Shown here one piece after another: positions 40,860 to 50,270 of a stretch of DNA of 64,000 nucleotides. A model generated the notes under the pieces. That model did no database searches. It saw nothing but the letters and a program-made list of their open reading frames with translations, and was not told the origin of the DNA. The DNA is from Methylobacterium platani (GTDB taxonomy: Bacteria; Pseudomonadota; Alphaproteobacteria; Rhizobiales; Beijerinckiaceae). The translations under genes and the position numbers were made by a program. How positions within the stretch are numbered: the stretch's first letter is position 1; the number at the start of each line of letters is the position of its first letter. The DNA lies in NCBI RefSeq assembly GCF_001653715.1, contig NZ_LWHQ01000015.1:1-64000 (forward strand), read 5' to 3'.

Positions 40860-42185
40860 GTGAGCACGGTCACACCCGGTCCTGCCTCTGCGTCCGCAAG
40901 CGAGGACCGACAGCCGTCCCGGCGCGCCCTGCGCGGGCTCGACGCGCTCAACTTCACCCTGGCCGACGTGCGCGACGGCCTGGGGCCGTATCTGGCGATC
41001 TACCTCATCGCCGTGCGCGGCCCCGACCAGGGCTGGAACGAGGCCACCACCGGCATGGTCATGACGATCGCCGGCATCGCCGGCCTGATCGCCCAGACCC
41101 CGGCCGGCGCGCTGATCGACCGCTCGCAGCACAAGCGCGCCATCGTGATCGCGGCGGCGCTGGCGGTGACGCTGAGCTGCCTCGCCCTGCCGTTCATCTC
41201 GAATTTCTACGCCGTCGCCGCGACCCAGTCGCTCGCCGGCATCGCCGGCGCGATCTTCCCGCCGGCGCTCGCCGCCATCACCCTCGGGGTGGTCGGCCCC
41301 AAGATGTTCTCGAAGCGCATCGGCCGCAACGAGGGCTTCAACCACGCCGGCAACGCCGTCTCGGCGGCCATCGCCGGGGGCCTCGCCTACCTGTTCGGGC
41401 CGATCGTGGTGTTCTGGCTGATGGGCATCCTCGCCGCGCTCTCGATCGGCGCGATGCTGATGGTCCCGAACGACGCCATCGACAACGACCTCGCCCGCGG
41501 CCTCGACAGCGCCGAGGACCAGGCCGGCGAGCAGCCCTCCGGCCTGACCGCGCTGCTCCAGAACAAGTACCTGATGCTGTTCGCGCTGCTGGCGGCGATC
41601 TTCCACCTCTCCAACGCCGCGATGCTGACCTCGGTCGGCCAGCTCCTCACCCATCTGTCGGGCAAGGACAACGCCACCTCGCTGATCGCGATCTGCATCG
41701 TGGCGGCGCAATGCGTGATGGTGCCGGTGGCGATGTTCGTCGGCCACAAGGCCGACGCGATCGGCCGGAAACCCATCTTCCTCGCCGCCTTCGGCGTGCT
41801 GGCCCTGCGCGGCGTGCTCTACACCTTCTCGAACAACCCGTTCTACCTCGTGGCGGTGCAGCTCCTCGACGGCATCGGCGCCGGCGTCTACGGCGCGCTG
41901 TTCCCGATCGTGGTCGCCGACCTCACCCGCGGCACCGGCCGGTTCAACGTCAGCCAGGGCGCCGTCGCGACGGCGCAGGGGCTCGGCGCCTCGTTGAGCG
42001 CGACGCTGGCCGGCGTCATCATCGTCTCGGCGGGCTACTCGACGGCGTTCCTGACGCTCGCGGCGATCGCCGGCGTCGGCTTCGGCCTCTACCTCCTGGT
42101 GATGCCCGAGACCCGCGGCTTCGAGCCGGCCCAGGCCGGCACCCCCTCCGATCCCACCGGCCGCCCGGCCCTGGCCACCGCCTGA
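40860..42185 (+). CDS. Major facilitator superfamily transporter
   Basis: 441 residues, about twelve membrane segments. The N-terminal half has LNFTLADVRDGLGPYLAIYL and the loop 2-3 motif GALIDRSQHKRAIV; the middle loop motif is GHKADAIGRKPIF. Family members of this type are predicted drug or small-molecule exporters. The GTG at 40860 has aggga 9 bases upstream; the frame upstream lacks a better start. It is followed 10 bases later by the phosphoesterase. Confidence 0.9.
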   Translation: MSTVTPGPASASASEDRQPSRRALRGLDALNFTLADVRDGLGPYLAIYLIAVRGPDQGWNEATTGMVMTIAGIAGLIAQTPAGALIDRSQHKRAIVIAAALAVTLSCLALPFISNFYAVAATQSLAGIAGAIFPPALAAITLGVVGPKMFSKRIGRNEGFNHAGNAVSAAIAGGLAYLFGPIVVFWLMGILAALSIGAMLMVPNDAIDNDLARGLDSAEDQAGEQPSGLTALLQNKYLMLFALLAAIFHLSNAAMLTSVGQLLTHLSGKDNATSLIAICIVAAQCVMVPVAMFVGHKADAIGRKPIFLAAFGVLALRGVLYTFSNNPFYLVAVQLLDGIGAGVYGALFPIVVADLTRGTGRFNVSQGAVATAQGLGASLSATLAGVIIVSAGYSTAFLTLAAIAGVGFGLYLLVMPETRGFEPAQAGTPSDPTGRPALATA

Positions 42186-42195
42186 GGACCGGACC

Positions 42196-43287
42196 ATGAC
42201 GACCCCGCTCGCCTTCGCGCATATCGGCGACCTGCACCTGACCCGGGCGGAGGCCGACAACGCCCGCGACTTCTCGGCCATCGTCGCGCAGATCGACGAG
42301 ACCGAGGGGCTCGACTTCGTGTTCGTGCCCGGGGACAACGCCGACAACGGCCTTCCTGAGCAATACGCCCTGGTGCGGGCCGGCCTCGACGGCTTACGCC
42401 TGCCCGTCCACGTCATCACCGGCGACCACGACATGGAGGGCGGTAGCCTCGACGCCTTCTATGCCGGGCTGGGTGCCCGCCGCCTGCCCTACGCGGTCGA
42501 CGTGCGGGGCGTGCGCTGCCTGTTCCTCGACATGTGCGGGCCGGGCACCGGCGGGCCGGATTTCCGCCTCGGGGCCGATCAGGTCGCCTGGCTCGCCGCC
42601 GAGCTGGAGCGGGCGGGTCCCCGGGACTGCGCCCTGTTCATGCACAGCTACCCCGCCGACCTGAAGGGCGAGGGCGAGGCGGACCGCGTCGCCGCCCTCA
42701 TCCATCGCGGGCCGGTGCGGCTCGTCGAGATGGGCCACACCCACTACAACGAGCTCGCCAATGACGGCCGCACCGTCTACGCGGCGACCCGCTCGACCGG
42801 ACAGATCGAGGAGGGCCCGGTCGGCTACGCGGTCGCCGCCCTCGACGGCGGGGTGGTGAGCTGGCGCTTCAAGGAGCTGGCCCGGCCCTGGCCCTTCGTG
42901 CTGATCACCGCCCCCGCCGACCGGCGGCTGGCCTTCGACGCCGGCCACGTCGTCGGCGAACGGTTCACCCTGCGCGCCCTGGTGCTGGGAGCGGCGGAGC
43001 GGGTGGAGTTCCGCATCGACGACGGCCCGTGGCGGGCGATGACCCGGCCGGACGGCGCGCGCTGCCACGAGGCCGCGGTGACCTGGCCGGCCGGCGCCCG
43101 GGCGATCGCCGTGCGGGCGCAGGCGGCCGGCGCCGAGGACGCCGACCTCGTCGAGCCGGCGCGCGACCCCGACGGCCTCCCGACCTCCCGCGGCATCGGC
43201 AGCGACGCCGACGCGCTCGGCGCCTGGGAGGACCGGGGATTGCTCGGCACCCAGCTCGGCCCGAACCGCAACGGGCGGCAATGGTGA
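42196..43287 (+). CDS. Calcineurin-like metallophosphoesterase
   Basis: 363 residues. All metal-binding motifs are present: GDLHL, PGDNADNG, GDHD (in place of GNHD), MHSYP and GHTHYNE. A C-terminal beta-rich domain of about 100 residues (RAL...VEFRIDDGPWRAM...VRAQ) resembles an Ig/Fn3-like accessory domain. No signal peptide, so it is cytoplasmic. Substrate unknown. It is probably co-transcribed with the MFS transporter. Confidence 0.9.
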   Translation: MTTPLAFAHIGDLHLTRAEADNARDFSAIVAQIDETEGLDFVFVPGDNADNGLPEQYALVRAGLDGLRLPVHVITGDHDMEGGSLDAFYAGLGARRLPYAVDVRGVRCLFLDMCGPGTGGPDFRLGADQVAWLAAELERAGPRDCALFMHSYPADLKGEGEADRVAALIHRGPVRLVEMGHTHYNELANDGRTVYAATRSTGQIEEGPVGYAVAALDGGVVSWRFKELARPWPFVLITAPADRRLAFDAGHVVGERFTLRALVLGAAERVEFRIDDGPWRAMTRPDGARCHEAAVTWPAGARAIAVRAQAAGAEDADLVEPARDPDGLPTSRGIGSDADALGAWEDRGLLGTQLGPNRNGRQW

Positions 43288-43363
43288 GGGCGGACCGCGC
43301 CGTCCCTCGGATCCCCACCTTCCTCCCACCCGCGACCTCATCCTGAGATGCGAGCAAGGCGAG

Positions 43364-43416
43364 CCTCGAAGGAGGGCTCCGGACGCCTCCGCGATCCCCG
43401 GAGGCCTCCTTCGAGG
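43364..43416. repeat. Long imperfect hairpin repeat
   Basis: cctcgaaggagggctccgg (43364-43382) and ccggaggcctccttcgagg (43398-43416) pair with one mismatch over 19 bp around a 15-base loop. The preceding cctcatcctgagatgcgag is part of the same unit. This type of intergenic palindrome is common in Hyphomicrobiales genomes. It lies in the gap between the phosphoesterase and the ArsB-type permease. Confidence 0.8.
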
Positions 43417-43501
43417 TCGCGAACGGGATGGAAGCTAGCCTCGCCGAACCTGCCCGCCACCTTCCCCCTCTCCCGACCGTGACGACAGGACCTCTCACCC
43501 C

Positions 43502-44773
43502 ATGGCCGCGCTGACGCTCAGCCCCAACCTCGCGACCTGGGCGATCGCCGCCCTCGCCACTCTCGGCGTCATCGTGCGCCCGTTCTCCTGGCCGGAGGCG
43601 ATCTGGGCGGTGGCGGGCGCCCTCGCGCTCGTGGTGCTCGGCCTCATGCCGGCCGGCACCGCCTGGGAGGGCGTGCTCAAGGGCACCGACGTCTACCTGT
43701 TCCTCGTCGGCATGATGCTGATGTCGGAAGTGGCCCGGAAGGAGGGCCTGTTCGACTGGCTCGCCGGCATCGCGGTGCGCACCGCCAAGGGCTCGGCGAC
43801 CCGGCTGTTCACCCTGGTCTACCTCGTCGGCACGGTCGTCACGGTGTTCCTGTCGAACGACGCCTGCGCGGTGGTGCTGACGCCCGCGGTCTACGCCGCG
43901 ACCCGCGCCGCCAAGGTCGAGAACCCCCTGCCCTACCTGTTCATCTGCGCCTTCATCGCCAACGCGGCCTCGTTCGTGCTGCCGATCTCGAACCCGGCGA
44001 ACCTCGTGGTCTTTGCCGAGCACATGCCGCCGCTGACCCGGTGGCTCGCCCTGTTCGGCCTGCCCTCGGTGCTGGCGATCCTGACGACCTACCTCGTCCT
44101 GCGGCTGACCCAGAACGGGACGCTCAAGCAGCAATCGGTCGCCACCGACGTCGAGGCGAAGGCGCTCTCCCGCACCGGGATCGTCGCGGGCCTCGGCATC
44201 GTGGCGACGGGCGCGGTGCTGATCGGCGCCTCGGCGCTGGGGCGCGATCTCGGCCTGCCGACCTTCGTGGCCGGGCTCGCCACCACGCTGATCGTGCTGG
44301 CGCTCCGTCGCGGCAGCGGCGCCGTGGAGGTGGTCAAGGACGTGTCCTGGAGCGTGCTGCCGCTGGTCGCCGGCCTGTTCGTGCTGGTCGAGGCGCTCGA
44401 GAAGACCGGGGTGCTGGCGATGATCGCCGGAGAATTGCAGCGCGCGGCGGCGGCATCGGCGACCGAGACCGCCTGGGGCGCCGGCGCGCTGATCGCCATC
44501 GCCTGCAACCTCGTCAACAACCTGCCGGCCGGCCTGATCGCGGGGGCGGCGGTGCAGACCGCGCACGTGCCCGAGAAGGTGGCGGGCGCGGTGCTGATCG
44601 GCGTCGATCTCGGGCCGAACCTCTCGGTCACCGGCTCGCTCGCCACCATCCTGTGGCTCACCGCGATCCGGCGCGAGGGCCAGGACGTGAGCTTCTGGAG
44701 CTTCCTCAAGCTCGGCGTGCTGGTGATGCCGCCGGCCCTCGGGCTGGCGCTCGCAAGTCTCCTCCTCGTCTGA
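43502..44773 (+). CDS. ArsB/NhaD-type ion transporter permease
   Basis: 423 residues, about eleven membrane segments. The signature FLSNDACAVVLTPAVYAATR and the second repeat NLVNNLPAGLIAGAA and DLGPNLSVTGSLATILWL are those of the arsenite efflux/citrate (IT) superfamily ArsB branch. No arsR or arsC is adjacent, so arsenite is not certain as substrate. It starts a same-strand run with the DMT and TAXI genes. Confidence 0.88.
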   Translation: MAALTLSPNLATWAIAALATLGVIVRPFSWPEAIWAVAGALALVVLGLMPAGTAWEGVLKGTDVYLFLVGMMLMSEVARKEGLFDWLAGIAVRTAKGSATRLFTLVYLVGTVVTVFLSNDACAVVLTPAVYAATRAAKVENPLPYLFICAFIANAASFVLPISNPANLVVFAEHMPPLTRWLALFGLPSVLAILTTYLVLRLTQNGTLKQQSVATDVEAKALSRTGIVAGLGIVATGAVLIGASALGRDLGLPTFVAGLATTLIVLALRRGSGAVEVVKDVSWSVLPLVAGLFVLVEALEKTGVLAMIAGELQRAAAASATETAWGAGALIAIACNLVNNLPAGLIAGAAVQTAHVPEKVAGAVLIGVDLGPNLSVTGSLATILWLTAIRREGQDVSFWSFLKLGVLVMPPALGLALASLLLV

Positions 44774-44821
44774 CTCCCCCTCGTCCGATCCCTCCCCTCG
44801 CGAATGGAAGGCTGAACCCCC

Positions 44822-45748
44822 GTGTCGATCGCCGCGCTCCTCTATCCCTTCATCCTGGTGGCCGGTGCGCTGCAGGCGCTCGGCAACGCGATGAACGCGC
44901 AGCTGCGCGGCCGGATGGTCAATCCGTGGCTCGCCGCCACGGTGTCGTTCCTGCCGATCGTGTTCGTCTTCGTCACCCTGTTCCTGGTGATGCCGACGCC
45001 GCTGCCGAGCCTCGAGACCCTGGGCAAGATGCCCTGGTACGCGCCCCTCGGGGGCCTCGCCGGCGCGGTCGCGGTGTTCGGCGGGCTCGCCTTCATCGAC
45101 AAGGTCGGGGCGGGGCCGTTCAACGGCCTGACGCTGACCGCCAACATCATCACCTCGCTGGCCCTCGACGCCTTCGGGCTGTTCGGCCTCCAGGCCGCCG
45201 GGTTCAAGCCGCTGCCCTGGCTCGGCGGGCTCCTGATGGCGGCCGGCGTGGTGTTCATCGCGCGTACGGCGGGCAAGAAGGACGAGGGCGAGAGCCACGG
45301 CATGGGCGGCAAGCTGCTCTACCCGTTCATCCTGGTCGCCGGGGCCCTGATGGCGATCGGCGTGGTCTGGAACTCGCAGCTGCGCGGGGCGCTCGTCAAT
45401 CCGTGGCTCGCCGCCGCGGTGTCGTTCGTGCCGGTCGTCTTCGCCTTCGCGCTGATGTTCCTGCTGAAGCCGTCGCCGCTGCCGACCCGCGAGGATCTGG
45501 CGGGCGTGCGCTGGTGGATGCCGCTCGCCGGCATCACCGGGGCGGTCGCGGTGTTCGCCGGCCTGCTCTTCGTCGACAAGGTCGGGGCCGGCGCGCTCAA
45601 CGGCCTGCTCATCACCGCCAACCTCCTGACCTCGGTCGCGCTCGACCATTTCGGCTGGCTCGGCATGCGCCAGGTCAAGGCCGGCCCGCCGCGGTTGCTC
45701 GGCGCCGCCCTGATGGTCGGCGGGATCGTGCTGATCTCGGTGTTCTGA
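44822..45748 (+). CDS. DMT family transporter with internal duplication (two YdcZ-like halves)
   Basis: 308 residues from a GTG. Two halves of about 150 residues are nearly repeated: each has LLYPFILVAGAL...NPWLAA-VSF...PLPS/PLPT...GAVAVF-GLAFIDKVGAG (FVDKVGAG in the second half). Each corresponds to one DMT_YdcZ domain (about five membrane segments), so this is a fused duplicate. It lies 48 bases after the ArsB-type gene and 16 bases before the TAXI gene. Substrate unknown. Confidence 0.9.
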   Translation: MSIAALLYPFILVAGALQALGNAMNAQLRGRMVNPWLAATVSFLPIVFVFVTLFLVMPTPLPSLETLGKMPWYAPLGGLAGAVAVFGGLAFIDKVGAGPFNGLTLTANIITSLALDAFGLFGLQAAGFKPLPWLGGLLMAAGVVFIARTAGKKDEGESHGMGGKLLYPFILVAGALMAIGVVWNSQLRGALVNPWLAAAVSFVPVVFAFALMFLLKPSPLPTREDLAGVRWWMPLAGITGAVAVFAGLLFVDKVGAGALNGLLITANLLTSVALDHFGWLGMRQVKAGPPRLLGAALMVGGIVLISVF

Positions 45749-45764
45749 CGGGATCCCCGCGCCG

Positions 45765-47156
45765 ATGCCCGCCCTCCCGGACTGGGTCCTGCGGCGCGAG
45801 ACCTTCGCGGCCCTGGTCGTCGCGGCGCTCGCCGCGGCGATCGGGGTCGCGCTCTATCTCAGTCAGGCGACGACGCTCACCATCGCGGTGGCGCCGCGGG
45901 ACGGGACCGAGCCCGCCCTCATCAAGGCCTATGCCGACGCCCTGGAGACCGGACGCGAGAACATCCGGCTCAAGATCCTGTCCTTCGAGGACGTGCGCGA
46001 GAGCGCGGCGGCCCTCCAGGACGGCCGGGCCGACCTCGCGGTGGTGCGGCCAGACGTGCTGCTGCCGAAGAACGGCCTGACGCTCGCGATCCTGCGCGAC
46101 CAGGCGATGCTGATCGTCTCGCCCGAGGGCTCCGGCATCACGAGCTTCCCGAAGCTGTCGGGGAAGCGCCTCGGCATCGCGGCCCATCGCAGCGCCGATT
46201 TCTGGCTGCTCAAGAACATCCTCGCCTACTACAACCTGACGCTGGAGAATCCCGAGGCGGCGCCCGCGGCCGTGCCGGTGCCCGGCAACACGGTGCGCCT
46301 CGTCGCCATCGACGGGTCGGACGCGGCGGCGGCAATCCGCGACAAGCGCATCGACGCCTTCGTCAGCATCATCGCCGCCTCGGCACCGAAGGCGCGGGCG
46401 CTGGTCGAGGCGGTGCGGGGGGTCGGCCGCGCCGGCAAGCTCGACTTCGTCGACGTGGCCGACAGCGACGCGGTGATCGAGCGCTTCCCCCGCCTCCAGG
46501 CGGTCACCGTGCCGGCCGGCCTGTTCGGCGGACGGCCGAAGCTGCCGGCCGACGACGTCAAGACGGTCGGCGCCTCCTACCGGCTGATGGCCCGCACCTC
46601 GCTCAGCCGCGCCGTCGCCGCCGACGTCACCCAGCACCTGTTCGAGCTGCGCACCGCCGCCGCCGAGGAGACCGACGCGGCGGAATACGTCCAGGCTCCG
46701 GCCTACGAGACCACGGTCGCGGCGACGAGCGCCCGCATCCCGATCCATCCCGGCGCCATCGACTATTTCGAGCGCGAGCAGCACGGCTTCGTCGAGCGCT
46801 ACGGCGACACGCTCTACCTGCTGGCGGCCCTCGGGGGCGGCCTCGCCTCGGCGGTGGCCTGGCTGCGCCAGCGCCTGGCGAGCCTGCGGCGCGAGCGCAT
46901 CGACGAGGTGACCGACCGGCTGCTCGAGATCACCGACCAGGCGCGGTCCCTGCGCGACCCGGAGACGATCGCCGGCCTCGCGGTCGAGATCGACAGGCTC
47001 GCCATCGAGGTCGTGCGCGACATGCGCCGGCGCGAGCTCGATACGCGCACGATGACGGCGGTCTCGATCGCCATCGAGACCGCGCGGGCGACGGTGGCGG
47101 ATTGCCGGATCGTAGCGGACGGGACGGGAGCGCCCGCCGCGCCGCCGGTCGCGTGA
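45765..47156 (+). CDS. Membrane-anchored TAXI family TRAP solute-binding protein
   Basis: 463 residues. Membrane segment near 14-33, then a TAXI-type periplasmic binding fold (LTIAVAPRDGTEPALIKAYADALE, DGRADLAVVRPDVLLP, LSGKRLGIAAHR, DGSDAAAAIRDKRIDAFV). A second membrane segment (TLYLLAALGGGLASAVAWLRQRL) near 346-368 is followed by a cytoplasmic helical tail of about 95 residues. No TRAP permease gene is adjacent. The layout, with anchors on both sides and a cytosolic tail, suggests a sensor or a protein-protein role rather than free substrate delivery; that is inference. Confidence 0.85.
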   Translation: MPALPDWVLRRETFAALVVAALAAAIGVALYLSQATTLTIAVAPRDGTEPALIKAYADALETGRENIRLKILSFEDVRESAAALQDGRADLAVVRPDVLLPKNGLTLAILRDQAMLIVSPEGSGITSFPKLSGKRLGIAAHRSADFWLLKNILAYYNLTLENPEAAPAAVPVPGNTVRLVAIDGSDAAAAIRDKRIDAFVSIIAASAPKARALVEAVRGVGRAGKLDFVDVADSDAVIERFPRLQAVTVPAGLFGGRPKLPADDVKTVGASYRLMARTSLSRAVAADVTQHLFELRTAAAEETDAAEYVQAPAYETTVAATSARIPIHPGAIDYFEREQHGFVERYGDTLYLLAALGGGLASAVAWLRQRLASLRRERIDEVTDRLLEITDQARSLRDPETIAGLAVEIDRLAIEVVRDMRRRELDTRTMTAVSIAIETARATVADCRIVADGTGAPAAPPVA

Positions 47157-47272
47157 CCGCCCCGTCGCTCCGGTCGTGACCTGACGTCCCAGGGGCCGCG
47201 CCGCTCGGTTCCGTCCGGCCCCCCGGCATGGTAGCGAGGCGCCGTCCCGTCCTTTCGAACCCGCTGCCCCGC

Positions 47273-48430
47273 ATGAACCCCATCTTCGCCGACCTGCCGA
47301 CCACCGTGTTCGAGGTGATGTCGGCGCTCGCCCGCGAGACCGGCGCCGTGAATCTCGGCCAGGGCTTCCCGGACGATCCGGGCCCGGCCGACGTGCGCGC
47401 CAGGGCCGCCGAGGCGGTTGTCGAGGGCTGGAACCAGTACCCGCCGATGATGGGGCTGCCGGAGCTGCGCCGGGGAATCGCGCAGCACTACGCCCGCTGG
47501 CAGGGGCTCGACCTCGATCCCGACACCGAGGTGATGGTGACCTCGGGCGCCACCGAGGCGCTGGCCGGCGCCCTGATGGCCCTGATCGAGCCCGGCGACG
47601 AGGTCGTGCTGTTCGAGCCGATGTACGACGCCTACCTGCCGCTGGTGCGCCGGGCCGGCGGCGTGCCGCGCTTCGTCACCCTGACGCCGCCGCACTTCCG
47701 GATCACGGACGAGGCGCTCGCCGCCGCCTTCTCGCCGCGCACCAAGGTCGTGCTGCTCAACAACCCGCTCAACCCCTCCGCCACGATCTTCCCCGACGAG
47801 GACCTGGCGCGGCTCGCCGGCTTCTGCCAGCGCTTCGACGCGGTGGCGCTCTGCGACGAGGTCTGGGAGCACGTCGTCTTCGACGGCCGCCGCCACAAAC
47901 CCCTGATGGCGTTCCCGGGCATGCGCGAGCGCACGGTGAAGATCGGCTCGGCCGGCAAGATCTTCTCGCTGACCGGCTGGAAGGTCGGCTTCGTGATGGC
48001 GGCGCCCGGGCTCATGAAGGGGCTCGCCAAGGCGCACCAGTTCCTCACCTTCACCACGCCGCCGAACCTCCAGGCGGCGGTGGCCTACGGCCTGTCGAAG
48101 GACGACGCCTATTTCGAGGGGATGCGGGCCGACTTCGCCCGGGCCCGGGACCGGTTCGCGGGCGGCCTGACGGAGCTCGGCTTCAGCGTGCTGCCATCCG
48201 CCGGCACCTACTTCCTCAACCTCGACATCGCCCCCCTGGGCGAGAGCGACGACGTCGCCTTCTGCGAGCGGCTGGTGCGGCAGCACGGCGTCGCGGCGAT
48301 TCCCGTCAGCGCCTTCTACGCCCACAGGCCGGTGCGGACCATCGTGCGGTTCTGCTTCGCCAAGCGCGACGACACCCTCGACCGCGCCCTCGAGCGCCTG
48401 CGCGGCCTCGCACCCGGGCGCGCGGCCTGA
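47273..48430 (+). CDS. PLP-dependent class I/II aminotransferase
   Basis: 385 residues. The internal-aldimine Lys is in GSAGKIFSLTGWKVG. Fold-type I motifs include LGQGFPDDPGP, YPPMMGLPELR, VTSGATEALAGAL, NNPLNPSA and ALCDEVWEH. It resembles methionine/kynurenine-type aminotransferases (YbdL/KAT). The ATG at 47273 (MNPIFADLPTTVFEVM) fits the family; an earlier ATG at 47228 does not. Amino donor unresolved. Confidence 0.9.
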   Translation: MNPIFADLPTTVFEVMSALARETGAVNLGQGFPDDPGPADVRARAAEAVVEGWNQYPPMMGLPELRRGIAQHYARWQGLDLDPDTEVMVTSGATEALAGALMALIEPGDEVVLFEPMYDAYLPLVRRAGGVPRFVTLTPPHFRITDEALAAAFSPRTKVVLLNNPLNPSATIFPDEDLARLAGFCQRFDAVALCDEVWEHVVFDGRRHKPLMAFPGMRERTVKIGSAGKIFSLTGWKVGFVMAAPGLMKGLAKAHQFLTFTTPPNLQAAVAYGLSKDDAYFEGMRADFARARDRFAGGLTELGFSVLPSAGTYFLNLDIAPLGESDDVAFCERLVRQHGVAAIPVSAFYAHRPVRTIVRFCFAKRDDTLDRALERLRGLAPGRAA

Positions 48431-48511
48431 TGCGGGGCCTCCTTGTCGGACCGGGGGAGCGGGGCCACATCCCGGAGCATGAGCACCACGCACACGCTCC
48501 GGAGCCCCGGG

Positions 48512-49051
48512 ATGACCTCTTCGCAGACGGCCGGCCGCGTCCCGCCCTTCGGGGCAGGGTCTTTCGGGCAAGGCAGCGACTTCAAGGAGAACCGCTTCAC
48601 GCAGGACGATCCGTTCGGCCTGCGCGCCAAGGCCGGGCAGTCCACGATCGATCAAGGTCTGGCCGGCTCGAGCCCCGAGCAGGTGCTGGCGCGGCTCGAA
48701 TTGCTGGCGCACATCCTCGACACCGCGATCCTGCTGCCGGGCAACCGGCGCATCGGCCTCGACGCGATCGTCGGCCTGATCCCGGTGATCGGCGACGTGA
48801 TCACCACGGCGATCTCGTCCTACATCGTCTGGGAGGCGCGCCGCCTCGGTGCGCCGCGCTGGCTGATCGCCCGCATGGCGGCGAACGTCGCGATCGACGG
48901 CGTGGTCGGGGCGGTGCCGCTGATCGGCGACCTGTTCGACGCCGCCTTCAAGGCCAACCGCCGGAACGTGCAGCTGCTGCGCAATCACCTGGAGCGCAGC
49001 GGGACGCTGAGGCCCGGCGTGATCGACGTCACCGCGACCCGCATCGACTGA
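48512..49051 (+). CDS. DUF4112 domain membrane protein
   Basis: 179 residues. The DUF4112 core RIGLDAIVGLIPVIGDVITTAISSYIVWEA...NVAIDGVVGAVPLIGDLFDAAFKANRRN contains two hydrophobic hairpins. Function unknown. The start is uncertain: ATG at 48512, 48479 or 48443 are all in frame; 48512 is taken because the upstream stretch is Ser/Thr/Arg-rich and unlike the family. Confidence 0.85.
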   Translation: MTSSQTAGRVPPFGAGSFGQGSDFKENRFTQDDPFGLRAKAGQSTIDQGLAGSSPEQVLARLELLAHILDTAILLPGNRRIGLDAIVGLIPVIGDVITTAISSYIVWEARRLGAPRWLIARMAANVAIDGVVGAVPLIGDLFDAAFKANRRNVQLLRNHLERSGTLRPGVIDVTATRID

Positions 49052-49079
49052 CGCATACCGCCCGGCCGGGGGACGCCGC

Positions 49080-50270
49080 ATGAACCAGCGCCCTCCGGCC
49101 CCCGAGCTCGACGCGATCCCCGTCACTTCGCCGGCGGCGGGACCGGTGAGCCTGCCGCTTCCGGGTCCGACCGGCACCGGGCGGCTGTCGCCGCTCAACC
49201 GGCGACGGCTCGCCAACTTCAAGGCCAACCGGCGCGGCTACTGGTCGTTCGTCCTGTTCTGCCTGATGTTCGTGTCGAGCCTCTTCGCCGAGTTCATCGC
49301 CAACGACCGGCCGATCGTCGTCTCCTACAAGGGCGAGATCCTGTTCCCGATCGTGGTCGACTATCCGGAGGAGACGTTCGGCGGCTTCCTCGCCCGCACC
49401 GACTTCCGCGATCCGGTGATCGCCAAGGAGATCGCCGAGCACGGCTGGGCGATCTGGCCGCCGATCCGCTTCTCCTACGACACCCACAACCTCGACCTGC
49501 CGGTGCCGGCCCCCGCGCCGCCGACCTGGCTCCTCACCGACGCGCAGTGCAAGGCGGTGGCCGAGAAGACCGGCGGCTCGACCTGCCGCGACATCGAGTG
49601 GAACTGGCTCGGCACCGACGACCAGGGCCGCGACGTCGCCGCCCGGCTGCTCTACGGCTTCCGCCTCTCGGTGCTGTTCGGCCTGACCCTGGCGATCGTC
49701 TCGTCGGTGATCGGCGTGCTCGCCGGGGCGGTGCAGGGCTATTTCGGCGGCTGGGTCGACCTGGTGTTCCAGCGGGTGATCGAGATCTGGACCGCGATTC
49801 CGTCGCTCTACCTGCTGATCATCATCTCGTCGATCATCACGCCGAGCTTCTTCGTGCTGCTCGGGATCCTGCTGCTGTTCTCCTGGGTGTCGCTGGTCGG
49901 CGTGGTGCGGGCGGAATTCCTGCGCGCCCGCAACTTCGAGTACGTGCGCGCCGCCCGGGCGCTCGGGCTGTCGAACGGCCGCATCATGTTCCGCCACCTC
50001 CTGCCCAACGCCATGGTGGCGACGCTGACCTTCCTGCCCTTCGTGCTGAACGGCTCGATCACCACGCTGACCTCGCTCGACTTCCTCGGTTTCGGCCTGC
50101 CGCCGGGCTCGCCCTCGCTCGGCGAGATGCTGGCGCAGGGAAAGGCGAACCTGCAGGCGCCGTGGCTCGGCCTGACGGGCTTCGCGGTGATCGCCGTGAC
50201 CTTGAGCCTGCTGATCTTCGCCGGCGAGGCGGTGCGGGACGCCTTCGATCCGCGGAAGACGTTCCGGTGA
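49080..50270 (+). CDS. yejE: Oligopeptide/microcin C ABC transporter permease YejE-like
   Basis: 396 residues. The long N-terminal insertion between the first membrane segment and the core (VVSYKGEILFPIVVDYPEETFGGF, WAIWPPIRFSYDTHN) is characteristic of YejE and absent in DppC. The core carries WLGTDDQGRDVAARLLYGFRLS and EAA-loop-like RAARALGLSNGRIMFRHLLPNA. YejE normally acts with YejA, YejB and YejF. None of them is adjacent: upstream is the DUF4112 gene and downstream a gap. It must use partners encoded elsewhere or be a remnant. Confidence 0.9.
   Translation: MNQRPPAPELDAIPVTSPAAGPVSLPLPGPTGTGRLSPLNRRRLANFKANRRGYWSFVLFCLMFVSSLFAEFIANDRPIVVSYKGEILFPIVVDYPEETFGGFLARTDFRDPVIAKEIAEHGWAIWPPIRFSYDTHNLDLPVPAPAPPTWLLTDAQCKAVAEKTGGSTCRDIEWNWLGTDDQGRDVAARLLYGFRLSVLFGLTLAIVSSVIGVLAGAVQGYFGGWVDLVFQRVIEIWTAIPSLYLLIIISSIITPSFFVLLGILLLFSWVSLVGVVRAEFLRARNFEYVRAARALGLSNGRIMFRHLLPNAMVATLTFLPFVLNGSITTLTSLDFLGFGLPPGSPSLGEMLAQGKANLQAPWLGLTGFAVIAVTLSLLIFAGEAVRDAFDPRKTFR

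Noticed and set aside
43364..43416. Terminator after the phosphoesterase gene
   Set aside because: The stem is strong but lies about 77 bases after the stop, has no T-run and a 15-base loop; it fits a dispersed repeat better.
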